Positions 1 through 7,210 of a DNA stretch of 27,362 bases are shown piece after piece. The DNA lies in NCBI GenBank assembly GCA_902474645.1, contig CABRWN010000008.1:1-27362 (forward strand), in the 5' to 3' direction. Source of the stretch: an uncultured Collinsella sp. Its GTDB lineage: Bacteria; Actinomycetota; Coriobacteriia; Coriobacteriales; Coriobacteriaceae. A model generated the notes under the pieces. That model was not told the DNA's origin. It saw nothing but the letters and a program-made list of their open reading frames with translations, and did no database searches. Within the stretch, counting starts at the first letter, position 1, and every line of letters begins with the position of its first letter. The position numbers and the translations under genes were made by a program.

Positions 1-474
1 GTGGAGCCGATGGACCCGTACTATACGCTCACCACGTCCTCGTCCGTTTGCGACGATATCATGCGCGAGTTTGGCGTCGCACCCATGGCCTGCTCGCCGA
101 CGGGCCACATCATCAACGGCCACACCCCGGTCAAAACCACCAAAGGCGAGCAGCCCATCCGCGCCAACGGTAAGCTGCTGGTCATCGATGGCGGTTTCTG
201 TCGCGCCTACCATCCCAAAACAGGCATCGCCGGCTACACGCTCATCTCGAGCTCGCGCGGATGCCGCCTCAAGTCGCACCAGGCCTTTACAACGGTTGCC
301 GAGGCACTCACGCGCAACGTGGACATCGAAAGCGAGACCAACCGTTTTGACCAAGCAGACCGTCGCCGCATGGTGAGCGACACCGATACTGGCGCCAAGA
401 TTCGCAGCCAAATCCAGGATCTGCGCCAGCTGCTCGATGCATATAGAAACGGTGCTATCGAGGAGCGCGCCTAG
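1..474 (+). CDS. fbp: Fructose-1,6-bisphosphatase class III, C-terminal part
   Basis: This is the C-terminal 157 residues of a gluconeogenic phosphatase that converts fructose-1,6-bisphosphate to fructose-6-phosphate in the cytoplasm. The reading frame is open at the window edge, so the start lies upstream; the GTG at position 1 is only an internal codon. Class III enzymes are about 640 residues, so roughly a quarter is visible. Recognition rests on the conserved run HIINGHTPVK followed by GEQPIRANGKLLVIDGGF, then AYHPKTGIAGYTL and SSRGCRLKSHQ, all typical of the Firmicutes-type metallophosphatase. The tail is charged and helical, as expected for this family. The TAG stop is followed after 78 bases by a GtrA gene on the same strand, and I see no terminator between them, so they may be cotranscribed. 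I am confident of the family; the missing N-terminus cannot be checked. Confidence 0.9.
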   Translation: MEPMDPYYTLTTSSSVCDDIMREFGVAPMACSPTGHIINGHTPVKTTKGEQPIRANGKLLVIDGGFCRAYHPKTGIAGYTLISSSRGCRLKSHQAFTTVAEALTRNVDIESETNRFDQADRRRMVSDTDTGAKIRSQIQDLRQLLDAYRNGAIEERA

Positions 475-552
475 CACCACCCGCGGGGATTGGCTAAACT
501 TGCTAAGTTTGTCATCCCCGCGGCGCTTCGGCGCCAGCTTAAGGCAGGTACC

Positions 553-948
553 ATGCAAAAGCTCCTTGCGCAGATCATGAAATTTGGCGTCGTCGGTGTC
601 ATTGCCACGGTTATCGACTTTGGCATTATGAATCTGCTCCACTACGGTCTGGGCCTCAACATCCTAATCGCCAACACCAGCGGCTTTATCGTCTCGCTCA
701 TCTTTAATTACGTCGCCAGCATGAAGTACGTGTTTGCGCACAAGGAAGGCATGAGCCGCCGCCGCGAGTTCATCATCTTTGTCGTGCTATCCGTGATCGG
801 TTTGGTGCTCAACGACGGCATCGTGCTGGCGCTCAACGCCGGTCTGGGGCTCGAGGCCAATATCGCCAAGATCTGCGCCACCGCGCTTGTCATGGTCTAC
901 AACTTTGTGACCCGAAAGATCTTCCTGGAGGGTGACGAGACCATGTAA
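553..948 (+). CDS. GtrA family membrane protein (first of a tandem pair)
   Basis: A small integral membrane protein of 131 residues with four predicted hydrophobic segments: near residues 8-30, 34-52, 73-92 and 97-117. GtrA-family proteins are thought to help move lipid-linked sugars across the membrane for glycosylation of surface polymers; the substrate here is unknown. Family marks are the first helix with FGVVG, the NTSGFIVSLIFNY stretch, MKYVF, a central basic loop with EGMSRRREF, and NFVTRKIFLEG at the end. I chose the ATG at 553 because AAGGCAGG lies 4 bases upstream and the resulting length is normal. A TTG at 490 would add 21 residues, but it has purines only 1-2 bases away. The neighbour at 1167 is a paralogue sharing the loop and the C-terminal motif. 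A perfect 13-bp hairpin follows the stop. Confidence 0.85.
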   Translation: MQKLLAQIMKFGVVGVIATVIDFGIMNLLHYGLGLNILIANTSGFIVSLIFNYVASMKYVFAHKEGMSRRREFIIFVVLSVIGLVLNDGIVLALNAGLGLEANIAKICATALVMVYNFVTRKIFLEGDETM

Positions 949-967
949 CTCACAACCCTACGGCCTT

Positions 968-1019
968 ACGATGCCCACGGACAATGCGCGCTCAGTACAG
1001 TATCGCCCGTGGGCATCGT
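968..1019 (+). terminator. 13-bp hairpin after the first GtrA gene, possible terminator
   Basis: Bases 968-980 (ACGATGCCCACGG) are perfectly complementary to 1007-1019, with a 26-base loop. It starts 20 bases after the GtrA stop. The sequence after the stem is only moderately T-rich, and the loop is long for an intrinsic terminator, so it could instead be a processing site or attenuator ahead of the second GtrA gene. Confidence 0.4.
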
Positions 1020-1166
1020 TCGTTTACGGGCAATTTTTCAACGTCTGCGGATTAGCTCTTGAAAATTTGGCGAGTTCGTATAGTTCTTGGCAAAGACCTT
1101 ACGTTTTCCTTGCAAAAGCTCTAAAGTATCCTCTGCTCGATTCGTCAACGCATTGGATGTGATTAC

Positions 1167-1574
1167 GTGCGCAAGGCACTGGCACAACCTCATACCAAGC
1201 AGTTCCTCAAGTTTGCCGTCGTGGGTCTTATCTCCTTTGGCATCGACTGGGGCATGCTCATTGCGCTCGTCGAGCTGTTCCACCTCGACTTTTTGATGAG
1301 CACCACGGTTTCGTTTATCACGTCCGTCGTGGTCAACTACTGGCTCAGTATGAAGTACGTGTTCGACCACCGCGAGGGCATGAGCCGCAAGCGCGAGTTC
1401 ACGATCTTCACCATCCTGTCGGTGATCGGCCTGGGCCTCAACGACTTGTACATGTTTGTGGGTGTCACGTTTTTGAGCATCGGCTACCAGGCCATGAAGG
1501 CCATCGCCACGTTCCTGGTCACCTGGTACAACTACTTTAGCCGTCGCCTTTTCCTCGAGGGCGCGCAGTCGTAG
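1167..1574 (+). CDS. GtrA family membrane protein (second of a tandem pair)
   Basis: A 135-residue paralogue of the upstream GtrA-like protein, with four predicted transmembrane helices. The two share FxVVG near the N-terminus, then SMKYVF, EGMSRxREF, LSVIGLxLND and a C-terminal FLEG, but differ elsewhere, pointing to an old duplication rather than a recent one. The frame begins with GTG at 1167, preceded by a modest GGATGTGA ribosome-binding sequence; I see no better in-frame start. The family is associated with export or flipping of glycosyl-lipid intermediates in cell-envelope synthesis; no glycosyltransferase partner is visible in the window. It lies 218 bases after the first copy and ends 27 bases before a strong intrinsic terminator, so it is the last gene of the rightward unit. 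Confidence 0.85.
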   Translation: MRKALAQPHTKQFLKFAVVGLISFGIDWGMLIALVELFHLDFLMSTTVSFITSVVVNYWLSMKYVFDHREGMSRKREFTIFTILSVIGLGLNDLYMFVGVTFLSIGYQAMKAIATFLVTWYNYFSRRLFLEGAQS

Positions 1575-1601
1575 ACGACCCAACATAATCTCGCTTCGCA
1601 G

Positions 1602-1633
1602 CCGGTTGGAATTCACGTTCCAACCGGTTTTTT
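1602..1633 (+). terminator. Intrinsic terminator after the GtrA pair
   Basis: A perfect 10-bp stem (CCGGTTGGAA, 1602-1611, with TTCCAACCGG, 1618-1627) with a 6-base loop runs directly into six T residues. It closes the rightward unit and marks the left border of the repeat array. Confidence 0.9.
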
Positions 1634-1676
1634 GTTTGCCGAGTGACGCGCACGAGACGGGCTACGATGCCGAAAT

Positions 1677-2091
1677 GGGATGCGCTTTCCCCATGGGCGC
1701 CGCTCCGGAAGCTGTGTCCCGGATTGGGCCCTCAAAACGGGCTGCAGTTTCCGCAACGCGGCTCAAGCGGAAAGCACGTCCCGGAATTCGCCGCCAGAGC
1801 GGGACGCAGTTTCCAGATGAACCCCCATGCGGAAAGTCCATCCCGGAATGAGCCCTCAGAGCGGGACACGCTTTCCGAAACCCGCCCCATCGGGAAACTG
1901 TATCCCGGTCTGAGCCGGGATTCCGGGACGTAGTTTCCCGCGGACAGCGAAACGGAAGGCGCATCCCGTTATCGATGTCTAGAACGGGATGCGCCTTCCC
2001 CATGGATGCTGATGCGGAAACTGTGTCCCGGAATTCACATTCAGAGTAGGATGCAATTTCCGGTTGAGCCTCGATTGGGAAACGACGTCCC
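1677..2091. repeat. Array of 14 alternating-orientation 14-bp motifs (seven 62-bp units)
   Basis: Seven copies of a motif close to GGGAYGCRSTTTCC start at 1677, 1739, 1801, 1863, 1925, 1986 and 2048. Each is followed by an inverted copy (GGAAAn...TCCC) starting at 1707, 1769, 1831, 1893, 1954, 2016 and 2078. Start-to-start distances are 30, 32, 30, 32, 30, 32, 30, 32, 29, 32, 30, 32, 30. The 18-base spacer between an inverted copy and the next direct copy is partly conserved (about GGAATTCGCCCTCAGAGC), whereas the 16-base spacer within a direct/inverted pair varies more. The copy at 1954 and that at 1986 are perfect reverse complements, including a variant GGCGC/GCGCC that changed together, which supports hairpin pairing across the 18-base spacer. 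The array lies between two inward-facing terminators. It resembles REP/BIME mosaics in layout, but I do not recognise the motif. Confidence 0.9.
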
Positions 2092-2100
2092 ATTCGCATA

Positions 2101-2136
2101 AAAACGGGCGGCTCGGTTGTCCGAACCGCCCGTTTT
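2101..2136 (-). terminator. Strong, probably bidirectional terminator at the end of the DUF4430 operon
   Basis: A 16-bp stem with a single mismatch (2101-2116 with 2121-2136) and a TTGT loop is flanked by A and T runs on both sides. It lies 20 bases beyond the stop of the leftward gene at 2157, so it serves that transcript and could also block rightward reading. Confidence 0.9.
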
Positions 2137-2156
2137 TATGCGATATGTCGAGGCCC

Positions 2157-3032
2157 CTAGCCTGTCACGTAATACCAGACCACGTTGTCGCCGTTTGAGA
2201 GAACGTAGTTGCTGCAGGCCGTCATGGGCGTTGTGCCGTTGACGGAATAACACCAGCCGCTACCGCTTCCATAGTTTTCATCCTTCTCGGCCAGGCCACC
2301 GATGGCGGCAACATAAATACCAAACGACGAGCCGCGCGCATTTATAGAAATACCCAGCGCGCATAGAGCGTCGTAGGCAGTTGCTCCCTCATTAAAGGTG
2401 TAGGTACCACCAGCGGACACAGGATTGCCCACAGCGCTCGAAGTAACCGAGACAGTCACGGTAACGTAGCAAGACTCCTGAGAGACGCTCTGGTTGCCCG
2501 AGGGGGCATTACCGTTATCAGGAACGGCAGAAGGCCCACCGGACGTTGCCGAATTCTGAGAAGCCGACTGACTGTTGTCAGTCTTTTTATTTCCCGCTCC
2601 TTTTTCGCCGGACTTCTTGCTATCCGAGTTCTTGTCCGATTCCTTGTCCGAAGACTCGAAATCTTTCTTGGAGTCAGATTTGTCAGAACCCCTAGACCCG
2701 TCATTCGTATCATCAGAAGATTTGGAATCCTTGGAACCGGCCTTGCCCGAAGCGACAGTCGAGCCGGACCCATTGCCATCCTTGGCGACGATGCTCTCCC
2801 CCGCCACGGTCTGGACGATCCAATCAATGGACCAAGCACCGCTCTCGGAGGGATGGACAAAGCCCAGAGAGACCACGATCAGAACGACGCATGCGGCAGT
2901 CAGAACGCCAAGGAGCGCCTTGCGGCGAGGGACGGACGCCGCCGAAGCGGCGCCCTTTTGCTTTGCATCGTCGAACTGAATGAACGAGGAATCCGGTTGC
3001 TTGGGGTCAGCGTCCTTGGATTTATTGGACAC
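2157..3032 (-). CDS. Membrane-anchored DUF4430 (transcobalamin-C-like) protein
   Basis: A 291-residue protein with a basic cytoplasmic N-terminus, one transmembrane helix at about 39-60 (KALLGVLTAACVVLIVVSLG), a long Ser/Asp/Lys-rich linker at about 90-170, and one DUF4430 module at about 186-291 ending WYYVTG. The layout is N-in, C-out: a single beta-rich domain held off the membrane by a polar stalk long enough to cross the wall. DUF4430 is related to the C-terminal domain of mammalian transcobalamin and intrinsic factor. The frame stays open up to the upstream gene's TAG, and a GTG at 3041 directly abuts that stop. I prefer the GTG at 3032, which has AGGTGA 5 bases upstream, overlapping the upstream stop. 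The tight junction suggests one transcript, and possibly translational coupling, with the large DUF4430 gene and its riboswitch. A corrinoid role is inferred. Confidence 0.85.
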   Translation of the reverse strand: MSNKSKDADPKQPDSSFIQFDDAKQKGAASAASVPRRKALLGVLTAACVVLIVVSLGFVHPSESGAWSIDWIVQTVAGESIVAKDGNGSGSTVASGKAGSKDSKSSDDTNDGSRGSDKSDSKKDFESSDKESDKNSDSKKSGEKGAGNKKTDNSQSASQNSATSGGPSAVPDNGNAPSGNQSVSQESCYVTVTVSVTSSAVGNPVSAGGTYTFNEGATAYDALCALGISINARGSSFGIYVAAIGGLAEKDENYGSGSGWCYSVNGTTPMTACSNYVLSNGDNVVWYYVTG

Positions 3033-3041
3033 AACCCTCAC

Positions 3042-6000
3042 CTACCGACGTTTGGTGAACACGAACACACCGACGATGGCAAGACCGATGACGCCGGCGG
3101 CGATGCCAACGATGGCGAGCGGGTTGGTGCCAGCCTCCTGCTCGGAAGCACCAGAGGACTTCCTAACAGTGGTCGTGGAAGCAGCGCCCGTATCGGACTT
3201 GGAATCGGACTTCTTGTCGGACTTGCTGTCCTTCTTGTCAGACTTCTTCTCATCCTTCTTGTCGGACTTGTTTTCCTTGGTCTCGGTCTTGGTCGACACC
3301 GTCGTCTTGATCACCGGCTTCTGGCCCGGGGCAATAGCGCCGCCCTTCGAGCCGGAGCCAGAACCCGCGCCAGCGCCAGTGCCGGAACCAGTACCGGTAC
3401 CAGAACCGCCGCCGCCATTCGAACCAGCGCCGCCATTACCGCCAGGGTTAACGGCATTCTTGGTCCACTTGGCATACAGCGTCAGATCGGCCGTTACTGG
3501 CGTGGCGAAGTCATACGCCTGTGTGCAAGCCTCATCGGTATACCAACCGCCGAAAGTGTAGCCATCGCGCGTCGGATCGGCCGGCTTGCCATCGTCCGTA
3601 GCAACAAACTTAGTGTCGCAAGCAGACCCGCCGTTGGAGTTAAAGGCAACCGTCCAAGACTCGACAGCTCCAAGTTTAAACAGCGTGCCCGAATCATTAA
3701 TGTAGTAGAGATTGCCAGAAGCATCGGCAATGACCGGAGAGTCACAGTACTGGTAATGGCCAGCCGCATCATAAATCTGCGTCGCCTCTGCATCGCCGAG
3801 CGTATAGCGATACACGCCACCACCAGCAGAGTAGTTGACGTAATCCTTGCTATCCGCGCTGTTAACGGTGAAGTACACATAGGTCTTGCCGCCCTGAACA
3901 CTCACCAGCGGAGTAGCAGCAATACCGTTGAGGCCAGCCGGCAGAGCCTTGCCGTCGGCAGCAGCGACCATCGTGGTCTTACCCGTCTTCAGGTTATAGA
4001 GAACCAGAGCAGAGCCAGTAGCCGTCTGTCCGCCGACAATCAGATTGTCACCAGACACCGCAGGGGCGCTCAGATTATTCGTAAGGCCCAGATCAACCGT
4101 CTTCTGTTCACTCAGCACGCCCTTCGCCGAAAGCGAAATCACATGGAGCTTTCCGTCGTGCGTCATCTGATAGAAGGTCGAACCATTGGACGGATCGGCA
4201 GTGCAATCGGCATTTGCGACAGCGCCGAGCTTCATGGTCGAAACGACATCGCCCGTCGTCTTATCAATGCACTTAAGCGTACCCGCGCTCGTAGGAACGA
4301 TGGCATACTTATCCGTCAAAGCCGCACCAGTCCAGTAATAGCCCTCGGCAGGGTCGATGGTCTGCCAAGAAACTTCGCCCGTGGCAATCTTAATGCGCGC
4401 AAAGGAGCCGTTGCCGTAGGTCGCGTTGTAATTCTCGTCATACGAAATATCGACCGAGCCTACATAGACGTACTCGCCGTCCGAAACGACGGTGCAGGAG
4501 CTCTGCGTCAAGTCCGTCAAACCAGGCGTCAGCCACTTGCAGATCAGCTTGTCTGCAGTAATCGCCTGGACCGCACCGCCGTTGAGCGGAACGATGATAA
4601 GGCCATTGGTATAGATCGGACGAGAGGTATAGCTCACCTTGGAGGCAAGCGGCGCAGAGGCAACCTTTTTGCCCGTGGACGAATCGATCTTAATGAGCTC
4701 GTTCTCGGTCGCGATGTACACAAAGCCGTTAGCAATGACAGGCTCGCTGCAGTTGGCATACTGCTGACCAGACTCGGCCTTCCAATCGAAGGTCCACTTA
4801 AGACCGGCGGCCTGCGCAGGCGTCTTGGCATCCGTTACGGTCGAACCGTTGCCACTGTTGCCGTAGCCGGCCCACTCGGCATCCCAATCAGGAGTCGTCG
4901 CGCTCGGATCCACGACAATCTTGTCGGGATCGGGCATGGGCGAATTATCGGTGGTATAGGCAAGCGTGACCTTATCGCCGCTCTTGAGCGTAATCTGATT
5001 GGCGCAGAGTAAGGAGGGCTCTCCGTTGATATACAGATGCCAATATTTATTGGTCGCAGCATCCCAACCATACGGTTTGTGATCGAACGGCGAAGTAATG
5101 GAATTCAGGAACCAGTACTCACCACTCTGGGAGCCGTTGTGCGCAACGCCCTTGGCCTTCAGAACTGCCTCAATAAGGTTCTGGGCCGTGGAGCCTTCGG
5201 GCAGAGAAACATTGCTTGCCGTGCCCCACCGCGTATTGTTCCCGTTGACATCGGGACCGATAACATCGGCGGATCCAAGCACCTGACCGGGGAGGGCATC
5301 GGCGTCAGCACCATACATAAAGGTGACGGCGTCACCCTCCTGGAGCTTGTAGGCACCGGCGCCAACGTCGGCGAACTTGCCATTTACGTAGAAGCGCCAA
5401 TAGCTATTGGTCGCAGCATCATAGCCACAATAGGACTTACCATCGAAGGGCGAATAAATGCCGTTGAGGAACCAGCCCCAAGACGATTCACCAGCATCGA
5501 GAGTAAGGCCGACCTGCTCAAGGAGATCCTTGGCAGTGGAGCCTGCCTTGAGACTCGTCTGACCCGTCGAAGCCCAAACCTGCTGCTTGCCGTCCTTGTC
5601 CTTACCGAGAACCTGAACAGAAGCATGGACAGAATCGGACGGCAACTGGTCGCCCCAGCCACCGTAGAACCACGTGACGGTATCGCCGGCATGGATGGTG
5701 ACATTGTCCGCCGTATAGTCACTCGACTTGCCGTTGATGAACAGCTGCCAATAGGTCGAATAATCTTGGGGCGTACCCAGCTCAACACCGTTGTACTTAA
5801 GGCTCAGAATGAAGGAGCCCGCAGCAACGGCGTCAATGTCGTTCGCCTCGAGTGCGACCTTCGTAAGATCAAGCGCGCTCGAACCGGACGTCACCACATA
5901 CTGCGCATTATCGACCCAAGTCTGAGTCTTGCCCTGGGCATCGCGACCAATGACGGTCACACTTGCGGCAACCTGGTCCTTAACGACAGGGGACGAGCTA

Positions 6001-6860
6001 CCAGCCGTATAGGCAAACTCAATCTTCTGCCCCTGGGTGAGCTTGACGCTGCTCGCGCCAACCGAGGAAGACGCGCCGTCGACGAACAGCTGCCAGAAGG
6101 CATAAGTCGTCGGATCGTAGGCAAGCGTGCGACCATCGCTCGGGGATGTGATGCTTTCGAGGTAGAAACCGTATGCCGTGTTCGGTTCGTACTTCGCCTT
6201 GAAGCCCGTCTTCTCCTGCAGCTTAATGAAGGCATCCGCAGCCGTCGCGCCCTCGTCGAGCTTGAGCTGCGTAGGTGCCACCCAGGTCTGAGCCTTGCCG
6301 TCAGCATCGGTGCCGATAATCGAGAACGAGACCTCGACCTGCTTCTTGGCGACATCGCCGGTTTCTGTCGAGTTCTCTGTCTGAACGGCAGCCGCGGCGG
6401 CAGATCCCGCTTGGCCAGCGGATGCCGTCGAAGACTGCTCGCTCGTGGCAGGGCTCTCCCCCGTCGCCGAGCCTTCGTCGCCAGTTGCTGCCTCTGTTGT
6501 GGCGGCACTAGCTGCAGGCGCGCTCCCGGAATCCGAAACCTCGGCCTTGCCCTGGTCGGCAGTACCGTCCGCGGCCCCCGCGCCCTCACTCGGCGTCGCA
6601 GCCTGAGCCACAGCATCGGCAATGCCCTCGGCGCCCTCGGCCCACAGCTGAGCCGGCGTGGTGCCAAAGGCCATCGCGAAGGCCAGGAATGCCACCAGGC
6701 CGCGCTTGGCTACGCCGCGTGCAATCGCGCCACGGCGATGCAGCGAGGCGCGCTCGCGCTCGTCCTCAAACATATCCATTTGTCCCCCATTGTCTGTACT
6801 TGGAGCATTGCCCAGCGGCTGCCCCACGTCATCGCGCATGTTGCGTTCGAGTTCCCCCAT
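3042..6860 (-). CDS. Large surface protein: four DUF4430 modules, PQQ-like propeller, InlB repeat, C-terminal anchor
   Basis: A 1272-residue exported protein. Order of parts: long charged N-terminus, signal helix near 54-75 (LVAFLAFAMAFG), Ala/Thr/Ser-rich linker to about 170, four DUF4430 modules at about 175-288, 297-400, 411-517 and 527-636, a PQQ-type beta-propeller at about 685-1065 with repeats such as GFVYIATEN, an InlB B-repeat at about 1067-1135 (GYTFGGWYTDEAC), a Gly/Ser then Lys/Ser/Asp stalk, and a transmembrane helix at about 1247-1268 ending TKRR. I see no LPxTG, so the anchor is probably the helix itself. The ATG at 6860 is preceded by GGAGGGAAGGGGG; an ATG at 6779 also has a good purine tract and would shorten the n-region. 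The repeated modules carry the WxLxxNG motif of the transcobalamin-C-like fold. An upstream cobalamin-type riboswitch suggests corrinoid capture at the cell surface. Confidence 0.85.
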   Translation of the reverse strand: MGELERNMRDDVGQPLGNAPSTDNGGQMDMFEDERERASLHRRGAIARGVAKRGLVAFLAFAMAFGTTPAQLWAEGAEGIADAVAQAATPSEGAGAADGTADQGKAEVSDSGSAPAASAATTEAATGDEGSATGESPATSEQSSTASAGQAGSAAAAAVQTENSTETGDVAKKQVEVSFSIIGTDADGKAQTWVAPTQLKLDEGATAADAFIKLQEKTGFKAKYEPNTAYGFYLESITSPSDGRTLAYDPTTYAFWQLFVDGASSSVGASSVKLTQGQKIEFAYTAGSSSPVVKDQVAASVTVIGRDAQGKTQTWVDNAQYVVTSGSSALDLTKVALEANDIDAVAAGSFILSLKYNGVELGTPQDYSTYWQLFINGKSSDYTADNVTIHAGDTVTWFYGGWGDQLPSDSVHASVQVLGKDKDGKQQVWASTGQTSLKAGSTAKDLLEQVGLTLDAGESSWGWFLNGIYSPFDGKSYCGYDAATNSYWRFYVNGKFADVGAGAYKLQEGDAVTFMYGADADALPGQVLGSADVIGPDVNGNNTRWGTASNVSLPEGSTAQNLIEAVLKAKGVAHNGSQSGEYWFLNSITSPFDHKPYGWDAATNKYWHLYINGEPSLLCANQITLKSGDKVTLAYTTDNSPMPDPDKIVVDPSATTPDWDAEWAGYGNSGNGSTVTDAKTPAQAAGLKWTFDWKAESGQQYANCSEPVIANGFVYIATENELIKIDSSTGKKVASAPLASKVSYTSRPIYTNGLIIVPLNGGAVQAITADKLICKWLTPGLTDLTQSSCTVVSDGEYVYVGSVDISYDENYNATYGNGSFARIKIATGEVSWQTIDPAEGYYWTGAALTDKYAIVPTSAGTLKCIDKTTGDVVSTMKLGAVANADCTADPSNGSTFYQMTHDGKLHVISLSAKGVLSEQKTVDLGLTNNLSAPAVSGDNLIVGGQTATGSALVLYNLKTGKTTMVAAADGKALPAGLNGIAATPLVSVQGGKTYVYFTVNSADSKDYVNYSAGGGVYRYTLGDAEATQIYDAAGHYQYCDSPVIADASGNLYYINDSGTLFKLGAVESWTVAFNSNGGSACDTKFVATDDGKPADPTRDGYTFGGWYTDEACTQAYDFATPVTADLTLYAKWTKNAVNPGGNGGAGSNGGGGSGTGTGSGTGAGAGSGSGSKGGAIAPGQKPVIKTTVSTKTETKENKSDKKDEKKSDKKDSKSDKKSDSKSDTGAASTTTVRKSSGASEQEAGTNPLAIVGIAAGVIGLAIVGVFVFTKRR

Positions 6861-6939
6861 CGGGGTCCCCCTTCCCTCCAGAGCCCTATGCACACCGGCG
6901 GCATACGCCGCAGCCGCATGCAAGATGGGAGGCGATCCG

Positions 6940-7100
6940 ACTTAACCTTAACGGCTCAGGCACGTCGTCCGATCTGCGACGTGAACATCCCGAGCCAAGA
7001 GGAATTACGGTTACTGGTACAGCCGGGGACTTGCACCCCGATTCTCCCAAACGCGCAGGAAAACCGCGCATTCGTGCGTCTCCGCACCACCATCTAGGCC
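6940..7100 (-). promoter_or_regulatory. Cobalamin-type riboswitch upstream of the DUF4430 operon
   Basis: Read on the minus strand, 7047-7007 contains GGGAGAATCGGGGTGCAAG, then TCCCCGGCTGT, then ACCAGTAACCGT. This matches the conserved core of cobalamin riboswitches (GGGAA, GGTGnAAnTCC, GCTG, CC-GCAACTGT) in order and spacing. Further stems lie on both sides: GTGCG/CGCAC and GCGCGG/CCtGCGC on the 5' side, and CACGTCG/CGACGTG inside an outer GGCTC/GAGCC stem at 6954-6995. The 3' B12-box part is less canonical. A short GCGGC/GCCGC hairpin near 6900-6915 and the purine-rich ribosome-binding site at 6861-6883 suggest control of translation or elongation. Exact borders are approximate. Confidence 0.75.
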
Positions 7101-7105
7101 ATCGA

Positions 7106-7134
7106 TTATTACTGTCAAAATGGTATCACGCAAA
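7106..7134 (-). promoter_or_regulatory. Candidate sigma-70-type promoter of the riboswitch transcript
   Basis: On the minus strand TTTGCG (7134-7129) and TAATAA (7111-7106) are separated by 17 bases, which puts the transcript start near 7099, just before the riboswitch folds. The -35 hexamer overlaps the T-run of the preceding terminator. The -35 match is weak, so this is tentative. Confidence 0.45.
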
Positions 7135-7159
7135 AGGGCCTCGCACGCAGGCGAAGCCC
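7132..7159 (-). terminator. Intrinsic terminator after the UbiB-like gene
   Basis: On the minus strand GGGCTTCGC (7159-7151) pairs with GCGAGGCCC (7144-7136) through nine pairs, including one G-U, with a 6-base loop followed by TTTT. It lies 52 bases beyond the UbiB-like stop and isolates that operon from the riboswitch transcript. Confidence 0.8.
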
Positions 7160-7210
7160 AAGGTAAAAGCTATTGTTTGCGATAGGAGAATGCGGTGACG
7201 GTCGCAGCCT

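Noticed and set aside
1677..2091. CRISPR array
   Set aside because: The motifs alternate in orientation, vary in sequence and have short semi-conserved spacers, and no cas genes are present.
1662..2099. Open frames across the repeat array on both strands (up to 145 codons)
   Set aside because: The unit length of about 62 bp is not a multiple of three, so successive units fall in different frames. There is no ribosome-binding site, and the product would be low-complexity.
3042..3200. LPxTG-type sorting signal at the end of the large DUF4430 protein
   Set aside because: The residues before the final helix read EQEAGTNPLAIV, with no LPxTG-like motif; a transmembrane anchor explains the end better.
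2853..7097. Long plus-strand open frames opposite the DUF4430 genes (up to about 720 codons)
   Set aside because: They are antisense shadows of a GC-rich gene with clear domains on the minus strand; their products are Arg/Ile-rich with no recognisable fold.
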